A stretch of DNA of 64,000 nt. Origin: Parapedobacter pyrenivorans (GTDB lineage: Bacteria; Bacteroidota; Bacteroidia; Sphingobacteriales; Sphingobacteriaceae). Position 1 is the first letter of the stretch; the number at the start of each line of letters is the position of its first letter. Of this stretch, positions 52,156-60,299 are shown in pieces. The stretch spans positions 184,292 to 248,291 of the forward strand of contig NZ_BMER01000002.1 of the NCBI RefSeq assembly GCF_014636865.1, written 5' to 3'. The notes beneath the pieces are model-generated. The model was given only the letters and a program-made list of their open reading frames with translations. It ran no database searches and was not told where the DNA came from. The position numbers were made by a program, and so were the translations under genes.

Positions 52156-53508
52156 TCAATACCCGTCATTCTGCGGTTCCAAATTTGGATTTCGCTGCCG
52201 CTCCGCCAAAGGCAACGGCCACAACAAATCCGCGGGTTTCCAGCCGGGCTTCAACGGAGACAAGACTTCTGCCGCTGTTCCCGACCGTTTCAAGTCCAAC
52301 CAACGAAGCCCCCACTCCGCAAATAGCTCGATGCGCCTTTCGCGAGCGATGGCCGCCAACAACGCTTCACCGCGCCCATCAAATTCACCCAAGCCTGCCC
52401 GATGCCGCACGGCATTCACATCGGCAAGCGCTCCCGCTTCATCATCCAGCATCGCACGAGCCTCAGCGCGGATTAGGTATTGCTCGGCCACGCGAAATAC
52501 CACCAATGCTTCCGTGGCCGGGCTGTTACCGGAGGCAACCTTATATTTGTAAGGATAAGGGTAGGAAACGCCATCCACTTCATTGGTTCCGAGCCACACC
52601 ACCGTGCGCTGATCTCCCGGCTCATCATCGTCCAGCAATTGGGGTGCGACGTAGTACGTGGGAATCAGTTCCGGCTGACCGGGGATATACGTCGGTGCCT
52701 GAGCGGGCAAGTTGAATGGAATCAATTGCCAGATCGTACCCCGGCTTCCCATGGAAAAGGCCGCTTCGGGATCCTCCAACACATACGCCGGGTCGTTAAT
52801 CACATTTGTCGCAGCATCGGCCGCCTGCTGCCAATCACCAGCAAGCCAATAAACACGCGCCAGCAGCGCCTGTACCACACGCCTATTGATGCGCGCCCGG
52901 TCTGCAGACGGATAGGCATCGGAAAGCAACGCTTCCGCCTCCCTCAGGTCGGCAAGGATAGCGGCTTGAACGCTCGCGCTAGGCGTACGCCCGATCCGTT
53001 GGTTTACGCGATGGTCGGCACCATCAACCAGTGGTACATCCCCCCAAAGATTAGTGAGGTAGAAATAACAGAAGGCACGAATAGCCAATACCTCGCCCCG
53101 CAATTGATCGTGGAGGTCAGCAGCTATGCTGGTGGCATCAGCCAATCCCTCCAGCGCTGCATTACATCGATAAATGCTACGGTAGAAGGCCGTCCATAGG
53201 TTCTGTATCATTCCGTTCGACTCGTCGAGGCTGTTTTCGAAGAACTGCCGATAACCGTTATCACCGCCGGCATACACCAATTGGTCTGAAGAAAGCTCCG
53301 TAGCGATACCCAAGTTGCCCAACTGCCCACTGGCCTCGATGACCCCGTAGTATATCCCCGATATCACCGCCGTTGCACTCTGGTCGGAAGTGTAGACATT
53401 ACCGCGTACCAATTGGTCTTTCGGTGCGGGTATTTCAAGGAAGCTACAGGCACTGGGCAATAACATGAGCGCCAATGCCAACATATAGAAATGTTTTATT
53501 GATTTCAT
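52156..53508 (-). CDS. susD: SusD/RagB-family outer-membrane lipoprotein (locus 3)
   Basis: A 450-residue lipoprotein with lipobox LLPSAC (Cys21) and the SusD segments YTSDQSATAVISGIYYGV, LWTAFYRSIYRCNAAL, RGEVLAIRAFCYFYLTNLWGDVPLVD and a C-terminal ARERRIELFAEWGLRWLDLKRSG. It lies 14 bp after its SusC partner. In this arrangement (SusC, SusD, TlpA, with MauE and DUF6520 close by) the pair may import peptides or metal- or redox-related ligands instead of a glycan, since no carbohydrate enzyme is nearby. Confidence 0.92.
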   Translation of the reverse strand: MKSIKHFYMLALALMLLPSACSFLEIPAPKDQLVRGNVYTSDQSATAVISGIYYGVIEASGQLGNLGIATELSSDQLVYAGGDNGYRQFFENSLDESNGMIQNLWTAFYRSIYRCNAALEGLADATSIAADLHDQLRGEVLAIRAFCYFYLTNLWGDVPLVDGADHRVNQRIGRTPSASVQAAILADLREAEALLSDAYPSADRARINRRVVQALLARVYWLAGDWQQAADAATNVINDPAYVLEDPEAAFSMGSRGTIWQLIPFNLPAQAPTYIPGQPELIPTYYVAPQLLDDDEPGDQRTVVWLGTNEVDGVSYPYPYKYKVASGNSPATEALVVFRVAEQYLIRAEARAMLDDEAGALADVNAVRHRAGLGEFDGRGEALLAAIARERRIELFAEWGLRWLDLKRSGTAAEVLSPLKPGWKPADLLWPLPLAERQRNPNLEPQNDGY

Positions 53509-53522
53509 ATCTCGTAAGTTGA

Positions 53523-56500
53523 TTATAAGGTAATTTGGATTCCCATCGTAACCATACGCAGGGGCGGCAATATGTTTGCGTTTCCGGTCTCGGGGTCATT
53601 GCCCACATAACGGGTAAGCGTGAGCAGGTTTTGTCCCTGCGCATATATCCGGCATCGGTTCAAATGCCAGTTGCCCACCGCAAGGCCGGTCAGCTGATAA
53701 GCCAGCGACACGTTTTTGAGCCGGATGAATGACGCATCGGTATACGCGTCTGTAGAAGCCCGGTATCGCAAGAAAGCCATCGCCGCATCTCCACCCGTTG
53801 CATAGCGCTGTGTACTCGATATGTCACCGGGCTGCTGCCACCTATCCACCACCAACGCGGGTACATTGTAACGGTGTCCGGGCGCGTTGATCAGTGTTGC
53901 CAGCCCATTCACCTTTTTCTGCTTCACGAACTGAACGAATATGCTGGCCTCAAATCCCCGATAGGTAAGCGTATGGTTCCAACCGCCGTAATATCTCGGC
54001 GTGATATCGTAAAACACCGTCTGACCAGTCTCCATGTCAACCGTATGCAAACCCGTCGCCGGATCGACACCCGTATACAACCACAGGCGCACAATGTCAA
54101 GCGGTTTGCCGACCTCATATCGCGATGCGTTATTGGATTCTGCCAAACCGGGGTATTCCAACAACTTATTCCGCGATAGGGTCAAATTGAACTCCGAAGA
54201 CCACGAAAAATCCGGACGCTGGATGGGTACCGTGTGCAACTCAAACTCCCACCCCGTATTCTGCACCAACGCAGGCAGGTTGCGTGTGATGTTTGAAAAA
54301 CCAACCTGCGTGGGCAGGGCATCCTGTAGCAGTTGGTTGCCACTGCGGTTGCGAAACCAAGCTACCGAAGCAAGGAGGCGGTCGTTTACGAAACCCAGAT
54401 CGAGCGCCGCCTCCAGTTTGCGATTCGTCTCCCACGCATAGTCCGCATTGAACAGCCGATTGGGGTACAGCCCTGCGATTCCCTGGTACGGATTGGTGGT
54501 GCCATAGGTATCGAGGTACTGGTAGTTGCCGATGTTGTCGTTGCCGGTAATCCCGTAGCTCCCCCGCACCTTGCCGAAGCTTAAAAGCCCATCGGTATTT
54601 TCAAACCAACTTTCCTTAGTAAATATCCACGCTGCACCAACCGCGCCAAAGTTTGCATATTGCCGGCCCGTACCGAAGCGGGAGGAACCATCGCGCCGTG
54701 CAGTGAAATTGAGCAAGTACTTGTCAGCGCGGTTGTAGTTGATCCGGCCAAAAAACGACTGGTACCGGTAAAGATCGTGGCTGGCGCTATTCACCAGCGA
54801 TGCCGCACCGTTGATCGTACCCAACAGCGCTTCATTGGAATAATCACTGGCCTGCACAGCCGATAGGTCATTAATGGATTCCCTTAAGGTTGCACCGACA
54901 AGGGCTTGGATGCGATCGGCATCCGATAACGCTATAGCATAGGACAATTGCGGTTCAATAATCCAGGACTTGGCGTTCGCATCGCTGAAAGCTGATGCTC
55001 CCCAGTTCCGGTTTGCGGCAGAAGGGCCGTAGTAGGCGTTGGGTGTAATCCGTTCGGCCGATATCCTCGAAACCGTATAGCCTGTGTTGGCTTTCAATTG
55101 CAGACCAAATCCAATGTCATATTGAACATTTAGATTGGAAATCAAGTTTTGTGTCAGACTGGTGTTTTTCTGATCGAGATAACGCAAGGGATTGACGAAT
55201 GAAGAACCGTTATCGCTCCACATCAATTTACCGGATGCGTCGTAAGCTGGTTGTACAGGAGGGGTATATATTTGCCCTGTCAAATCACTGGTGATTAGGT
55301 TGTTCTTCCCGCCGCTGTACCCCACGCTCACATTGGCTTGCAGCCGATCATCGGCAGACCGATGGTTGATGTTAAGCTGGGCAGCGCCACGTCGGTCTGC
55401 CAGGTCATCACCGGGGAATACGGTAGTTTCGCGCCGGTACGAACCTGCAAGACGGAATTGCGTACCCTCACTCCCACCGGATAGCGCCACCTGCACATCG
55501 CCCAGCTTGGCCGTGTTGCCGATCATCAGCTTCTTCCAATCCACGTAGCGCGTGGTATCCCACAACAGCAGATCCGGTGCATTCGCCGGTGTCGGCTCCA
55601 CGCCGTCATTGCGGAAAGCTTCGCGTCGCATTTCGAGGTACTGCTGGGTGTTCATCAGCTCCATCGTGCGCGTTACCCTACCCATGCCGGTGTATAGATT
55701 CACGTCCACGCTCGTCCTTCCGGCTTTACCACGCTTCGTGGTAATGAGGATTACGCCGTTGGCCCCGCGGCTGCCATAAATAGCCGTGGCATCAGCATCC
55801 TTGAGCACCTCGATACTTTCGATATCTGCCGGATTGATGCTGTTGAAGGGGCTAATATCGCCCGCTGCCCCACGCGTCTGGGATTGGGTGAGGCTGCTGC
55901 TCAACCACGGCACACCATCTATGATGTACATCGGCTCGTTGCCCTGCTGGATGGAGTTGCGGCCACGGATACGGACGTTTACGGTGCTGCCGGGCAAGCC
56001 GTTAGTCTGGTTGATTTCCAGCCCGGGTATACGGCCCGCCAAGGCGAGCAACGGATTGCCGACAGGCTGTTTTGCAATCGTCTGGGAAGTGACACGGCCC
56101 ACACTCCCCGTATTGAGCCGTCTGCTGGTGGTACCATAAGCGATGACCACGGTTTCATCCAATGTATTATCCGCAGTTTCCATCGACACGTCGACGGACG
56201 CTCGACCGTTTATCGCCTCTTTGCGTTCCTTATAGCCCACAAAGGAAAAGACCAAGATGTCACCGGCCTGCGCGGAGATGCGGTACTCCCCTAGCCTATC
56301 CGTGATCGCATGGATGCGTGTGCGTCCGTTAGTAACGGTAGCGCCCACTATCGCCCGGCCATCAGCAGCGGAGGTCACCGTGCCGGATACGGTAAGGGAC
56401 TTCTCGACAGCAATCGGGATTTCGCTTCGCTCCGGCTGCGCGCGGGCATACAAACACATAGTCGTTAGAAAAAATGCCACCATCAACCCCAAAGCGAGGC

Positions 56501-56702
56501 CCAGCCCGCTACGGGCTCGGGCCATCGCATGGGTACAAACACATGATTCTTCATTTCTTTTTGCAGGCAGCAAGCTGTGTGGCTGTTGCCCTTCCATTCC
56601 GGAATTCCCTCCAGTTTGGCTTGGCAATTTGGTCGTACCAAGATTTCGTTGGTTGGCTATCAAAAGGGTATAGCTATCCCCTAAGCGTAAATTTTGCTTC
56701 AT
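53523..56702 (-). CDS. susC: SusC/RagA-family TonB-linked outer-membrane transporter (locus 3)
   Basis: A frame of 1059 codons from the ATG at 56702. The hydrophobic signal segment begins only near residue 66 (LGLALGLMVAFFLTTMCLYARAQ), so the true start may be the ATG at 56597 or 56525. A carboxypeptidase-regulatory-like domain (about 100-180) and LDETVVIAYGTTSRRLNTGSV follow. The plug has ALAGRIPGLEI, VRIRGRNSIQQGNEPMYIIDGVPW and ATAIYGSRGANGVILITTKRG, and the barrel ends LRMVTMGIQITL. No STN domain and no anti-sigma/sigma pair are seen, unlike many TonB-dependent systems with TlpA. It leads the SusC-SusD-TlpA unit. Confidence 0.93.
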   Translation of the reverse strand: MKQNLRLGDSYTLLIANQRNLGTTKLPSQTGGNSGMEGQQPHSLLPAKRNEESCVCTHAMARARSGLGLALGLMVAFFLTTMCLYARAQPERSEIPIAVEKSLTVSGTVTSAADGRAIVGATVTNGRTRIHAITDRLGEYRISAQAGDILVFSFVGYKERKEAINGRASVDVSMETADNTLDETVVIAYGTTSRRLNTGSVGRVTSQTIAKQPVGNPLLALAGRIPGLEINQTNGLPGSTVNVRIRGRNSIQQGNEPMYIIDGVPWLSSSLTQSQTRGAAGDISPFNSINPADIESIEVLKDADATAIYGSRGANGVILITTKRGKAGRTSVDVNLYTGMGRVTRTMELMNTQQYLEMRREAFRNDGVEPTPANAPDLLLWDTTRYVDWKKLMIGNTAKLGDVQVALSGGSEGTQFRLAGSYRRETTVFPGDDLADRRGAAQLNINHRSADDRLQANVSVGYSGGKNNLITSDLTGQIYTPPVQPAYDASGKLMWSDNGSSFVNPLRYLDQKNTSLTQNLISNLNVQYDIGFGLQLKANTGYTVSRISAERITPNAYYGPSAANRNWGASAFSDANAKSWIIEPQLSYAIALSDADRIQALVGATLRESINDLSAVQASDYSNEALLGTINGAASLVNSASHDLYRYQSFFGRINYNRADKYLLNFTARRDGSSRFGTGRQYANFGAVGAAWIFTKESWFENTDGLLSFGKVRGSYGITGNDNIGNYQYLDTYGTTNPYQGIAGLYPNRLFNADYAWETNRKLEAALDLGFVNDRLLASVAWFRNRSGNQLLQDALPTQVGFSNITRNLPALVQNTGWEFELHTVPIQRPDFSWSSEFNLTLSRNKLLEYPGLAESNNASRYEVGKPLDIVRLWLYTGVDPATGLHTVDMETGQTVFYDITPRYYGGWNHTLTYRGFEASIFVQFVKQKKVNGLATLINAPGHRYNVPALVVDRWQQPGDISSTQRYATGGDAAMAFLRYRASTDAYTDASFIRLKNVSLAYQLTGLAVGNWHLNRCRIYAQGQNLLTLTRYVGNDPETGNANILPPLRMVTMGIQITL

Positions 56703-57333
56703 TATATTATTTGATTTTAGGTGTAAGAAGAATGAACTAATTCAGGTTTCTTTAATCCCGTCAAACCGGGTTTTTCGCGATGCTTTTAAAGAGGTTACTC
56801 GTAGAAATTCCCCACGGTTTGGACACAAAACTGTCAGCTCTCCTATTATGGAAAGGATGGCAGAACTTAGGTTCAATGATTTTTTTTGTTGGTTTCATTG
56901 GTTTTGAAAATCGATATCAAAACCTCGCAAAGGAATCAAACTCCCGAAGGAGCCAGACCGCCTTTGATTGTAACCACACGAAGGACCGCGTAGGATCGGT
57001 GCTCACAATAGTTGCCTATTGGTATTGCTACTTCCCCGAAGGGTTGCACCCGGGAGCTAAATCGCAAGCGGCCTGGTACCCCATGATTGCTCATGGGGGT
57101 ATCACCAGTGCTCACTTACCCTCTAACTCCCCTTTTGAATTTCCTACGTTCGTGCGTGGTCGTGAGGCTCGTTAAGTGAGCATCATTAACTTCTAAATGA
57201 TGCTACAAAATTAACTTCTTTATTTCGTCATTTTGTCAATTTCTAAATTACCTATACATTCACACAACAAACCTACGCAAATAGTCGTTTATTTCAAAAT
57301 ATTTTTCAACAAACGACTGTAAAGCATCGGAAA
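56703..57333. other. 631-bp intergenic region upstream of susC 3 with RNA-like structure
   Basis: No credible gene; a 131-codon ORF on the plus strand (56780-57175) has no recognisable features. The segment 57080-57205 has several strong stems (see separate entry). The part next to 56702 should hold the susC promoter. Confidence 0.4.
57080..57205 (+). ncRNA. Candidate structured RNA or multi-hairpin element
   Basis: Three stems follow each other. ACCCCATGA pairs with TCATGGGGGT near 57080-57102. TGCTCACTTA (57109-57118) pairs with TAAGTGAGCA (57173-57182). AGCATCATT (57179-57187) pairs perfectly with AATGATGCT (57196-57204). The last two stems share bases, so they would be alternatives, as in a switch. 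No known RNA family was recognised. Confidence 0.3.
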
Positions 57334-57882
57334 TTGCCCCCTCTATCTTCAAAGTGTACATTTAGGCTTTCGAAAGCAATTAATACCTTGAAAGTAGAAG
57401 CTCCTGATAATAACCTCGGACCTTATTTAGCTAAGAAACTAAAAGGCCAAAAGGAAGACAGCACCGATATCGCAAAGGCGACAGGTATACATGTTGAAAC
57501 AGTTCGTAAAATGCGTAACGGCATTACGAAATCCATCCCTGCCATCGAATCCTTCAAAATAGCACTTTTTGTCGGAGACCCGATTGAAGTCTATTTGAAG
57601 GAAGTTTATCTAGATCTTAAGCTAAAAAACACTGATAAACCGACTTCGAAAAACATTAAGTCCGACACCTCGCCCACTGGAAATTTGATTTTTTCCCTGG
57701 AAGATTACAACCTTGACATCTTGGCTCATCGAACCGGAATCAAGCGCGACCGGCTATCCCGATTAACAAAACTTGGTATTGACCGTATAGAAACCTACGA
57801 ACTCGCTCTTATAGAGATGGCCGCAGATAAGGAAACAGGTGAGTTGTTTAAGGTGCTTTTCAAAGCGGTCAAATTAAGCTGA
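57334..57882 (+). CDS. Helix-turn-helix protein with two HTH-like segments
   Basis: The 182-codon frame has no in-frame ATG near its start; a TTG at 57334 or at 57388 (LKVEAPDNN) is needed. Residues about 40-75 (EDSTDIAKATGIHVETVRKMRNG) look like an XRE/Cro-type HTH, with a basic TVRKMRNG recognition helix. A second similar segment (about 125-150, YNLDILAHRTGIKRDRLSRLTKLG) follows after a charged linker. It is probably a DNA-binding regulator. The gene is AT-rich like the following ones and ends in a good terminator. It lies upstream, on the same strand, of the kinase/nuclease pair, but about 1.3 kb away with an opposite gene between. Confidence 0.6.
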   Translation: MPPLSSKCTFRLSKAINTLKVEAPDNNLGPYLAKKLKGQKEDSTDIAKATGIHVETVRKMRNGITKSIPAIESFKIALFVGDPIEVYLKEVYLDLKLKNTDKPTSKNIKSDTSPTGNLIFSLEDYNLDILAHRTGIKRDRLSRLTKLGIDRIETYELALIEMAADKETGELFKVLFKAVKLS

Positions 57883-57919
57883 TAATAGAGCTCATATTTC
57901 CGTCGGGGCTACAATAAAC

Positions 57920-57949
57920 GCACCAGTCACGTACGATTGGTGCTTTTTT
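57920..57949 (+). terminator. Rho-independent terminator after the HTH gene
   Basis: GCACCA (57920-57925) pairs with TGGTGC (57938-57943), with extra partial pairing inside, followed by six T. It lies 38 bp after the stop of the HTH gene. Confidence 0.75.
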
Positions 57950-58151
57950 GTAAGATAGAACAGAAACGGACAATTTTGTGTGTATATAACCAGAAAGAAA
58001 TGTAAAAAAATGCTCTGGCGTGAACTATACAAGAGTTGTACAAATGAATCTGAGATCAACCAATGAACGACGAAACACTCGATAGAATAAAAACGGATAT
58101 CTATCTCCTTAAAGCCAAAATTTTTGGCTCAAGAAGATAGTGGGATTTAAA

Positions 58152-58811
58152 TCATTGCCATAGTTCATCGATTCCGTGTCTTAACCGGAAATCCGGGTCT
58201 CTCATATGACCGTTATAAAAAGTTGGCATGACTTCGGGTTTGTCATAACCTATATTTCCTGCAATACAAGGAAGCGTTATTTTTACTGAGGCATATCTCA
58301 TAGGCTTCTTTGCCTTTGCTGGATAATCAAATGTCACGGCGATCAGTACATGAGTTTCCATTGGCTTTATATCAACCTCAGTAAGCCAGTCCAGTTCCTT
58401 TTGATCCATTCCCATCATTCTCATATTATCAAATGCCCGATTCTCAGCATATGCAATTGCCACCTCATGGATGCCTGCCCATATTTTCCCTGACAATTGG
58501 TCATCGATCAAAATAGGCGAATAAACGCCTTCAGCCAGAATATCGACGGAAGGAAGTCCTGAAGGCAGATTCTCCAAGGTTTTAAGGCGTTGCTCGACGA
58601 AAAGTGTTGGAGTGTTCATGATGATGATTTCCGCATCCTGTAGATTACTCAAGGGACATTTTTTGTCAGCAAGTAGCGCGGCACGTGAAGCATAGCCAAA
58701 ATAAGCCGCCACAAGTTCATGTGCATGGGACGATTTCAATTGGATACCATAATTGTTTTGGGTGAAGGTGCGCAAAGAATCTGCGCATGCTTTTGTAATG
58801 TCAAGCTTCAT
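58152..58811 (-). CDS. Hypothetical protein with a short glyoxalase-associated-like N-terminal domain
   Basis: A 219-residue soluble protein. Residues about 8-50 (ADSLRTFTQNNYGIQLKSSHAHELVAAYFGYASRAAL) resemble the small helical domain found next to glyoxalase-superfamily proteins, where a LSHSQALE..A...GY..W pattern is usual. The rest (about 65-219) has no recognisable motif and no glyoxalase metal site. It is alone on the minus strand between the HTH protein and the kinase/nuclease pair. Base composition is AT-rich like those genes. Function unknown. Confidence 0.6.
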   Translation of the reverse strand: MKLDITKACADSLRTFTQNNYGIQLKSSHAHELVAAYFGYASRAALLADKKCPLSNLQDAEIIIMNTPTLFVEQRLKTLENLPSGLPSVDILAEGVYSPILIDDQLSGKIWAGIHEVAIAYAENRAFDNMRMMGMDQKELDWLTEVDIKPMETHVLIAVTFDYPAKAKKPMRYASVKITLPCIAGNIGYDKPEVMPTFYNGHMRDPDFRLRHGIDELWQ

Positions 58812-59171
58812 AGCAATAAGTGTTATTTGCTGGGCTTTTTAGTCGTCGTGAGTGTTTAAGGACAACCATGCCAGCAGTTTAACAAAATTTGCTGTTTGAC
58901 TTGTCAATTATTGATTTTAACCTCGCGTTTCAGCCACTCACAACTGGGGCGCTTGATTCCTTTCTCGAAAGTAAGAATAATAATTTGAAAAACACCTAAG
59001 ATAATTTAAAAAATCTCCTATCAAGGCCTGAGATCATGATTTCAAACTTGTAGAGGTAGTTTTTTGTACATAACCAACACCGCTATGCTCATACAGGTCT
59101 GAGGGCTGGATTACAAATTGGTTAATTTGTTAACAGTAAGGTATCTTTGCACAGAAATTGAGTTAAAAAAA
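58812..59171. other. Divergent intergenic region before the kinase gene
   Basis: A 360-bp AT-rich gap with no gene seen. Its right end carries the kinase promoter (separate entry); the left end should carry the promoter of the minus-strand gene. Confidence 0.4.
59118..59149 (+). promoter_or_regulatory. Bacteroidota promoter of the kinase/nuclease pair
   Basis: TTGG (59118-59121) and TATCTTTG (59142-59149) are 20 nt apart; the second matches TAnnTTTG exactly. Transcription would begin near 59155, about 17 nt before the kinase ATG. Confidence 0.6.
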
Positions 59172-60269
59172 ATGAATAACAATACCTTACCTAAAGTTTT
59201 ATCTGATGATGACTTGCTGATACTACTAGAAACTTTCAAAAACGGACTGGTTTCTCGCGCAACCGGAGGTGACTATGATGAAGAGGAATACCAAAGGACA
59301 AGGAAAATAATTTTGGCAAACCCAAGATTAGAAAAGCTAATTCCTAAATTTTTGAAAACCTGCAGAACGATTAGAGATTTTTGGCAATGGGCAAAAAGTG
59401 TATCTTCCACATATGATGGGCGTAGGCAAATCCTTGCAGATGAACTCAATCCAATGCTTGATGCGATTGAATACGAATCTGGGGAGGGTGCATTGGAATT
59501 TAACAGAAACTACGAAGAGAAAAGAATTATAGGTACAGGAGGATTTGGCGTAGTTTACGAATATGAGCATCGTTTGCTGAAAATGCCCTTCGCCGTTAAG
59601 ATATTCGCACCTGCTTTCTATGAAGGCGCTACTGATCAGAAAGAGTTAGAACGTTTTTTTCAAGAATCAAGAATTTTATTTAAACTCAACCATCCGAATA
59701 TTATTAGGATATATGATGCTGGCCTAATCGGTAAACGTCCGTTCATCAGAATGGAATATTTTGATGGTAAAAACTTAAACAAAGTCATCACAGAGTTTGG
59801 GGCACAAACCGAGGAGAAGAGTATCGTCGCTATGAAGCATATAGTTAGTGCCATCGGATATGCACATACCTGCGGGATTATTCATAGGGATTTAAAGCCA
59901 AGTAAAATCATGGCTGCGAAGCCCAATCAATTTCGTGTAATAGATTTTGGCCTAGGGATATTCATTGAAAATGAACTGCATTCAAGACTTACCAAAACAG
60001 GTGTGCAAACTATAAGTGGATATTATAATGCTCCCGAACTTGTCGCGAATCCAAAACTTATCGATAAAAGATCCGACATTTATTCTTTAGGCGCAATTTG
60101 GTATACCTTACTAACCGGACAGCCGCCAGCGGGAAGCGATTTTATGTCTACATTAATGGCGTTAGGAATATCTGAAAAAACAATAAATGTAATTAAAAAG
60201 TGTCTTAACCCATTAGAGACAAGGTATGCCGATTGTAATGAATTGCTCACAGACCTGCAGTCTCTATAG
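59172..60269 (+). CDS. Serine/threonine protein kinase with N-terminal conflict-system-like domain
   Basis: The product is 365 residues from the ATG at 59172; a TTG start at 59118 lies inside the promoter and is rejected. Residues 1-105 form a helical module with LVSRATGGDYDEEEYQR and FLKTCRTIRDFWQWAKSVSSTY. From memory this resembles modules that recur in prokaryotic conflict proteins. The kinase domain (about 117-365) has the G-loop GTGGFGVVYE (121-130), AVKIF (K143), HRD (238-240), DFG (258-260) and APE (287-289). The Asn that normally follows HRDLKPS is K245. No membrane helix is present. The GIY-YIG gene follows after 30 bp, so the two are one transcription unit. Confidence 0.85.
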   Translation: MNNNTLPKVLSDDDLLILLETFKNGLVSRATGGDYDEEEYQRTRKIILANPRLEKLIPKFLKTCRTIRDFWQWAKSVSSTYDGRRQILADELNPMLDAIEYESGEGALEFNRNYEEKRIIGTGGFGVVYEYEHRLLKMPFAVKIFAPAFYEGATDQKELERFFQESRILFKLNHPNIIRIYDAGLIGKRPFIRMEYFDGKNLNKVITEFGAQTEEKSIVAMKHIVSAIGYAHTCGIIHRDLKPSKIMAAKPNQFRVIDFGLGIFIENELHSRLTKTGVQTISGYYNAPELVANPKLIDKRSDIYSLGAIWYTLLTGQPPAGSDFMSTLMALGISEKTINVIKKCLNPLETRYADCNELLTDLQSL

Positions 60270-60299
60270 CTTGCTTTCGAGTAATTAATTCAATCTTCT

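Noticed and set aside
56780-57175. 131-codon plus-strand ORF
   Set aside because: Composition and sequence do not look coding, and it overlaps the strong hairpins of the region.
58063-58140. 25-codon ORF before the minus-strand unknown gene
   Set aside because: Too short to support; it contains a perfect AGCCAAAA/TTTTGGCT hairpin and may simply be part of a terminator region.
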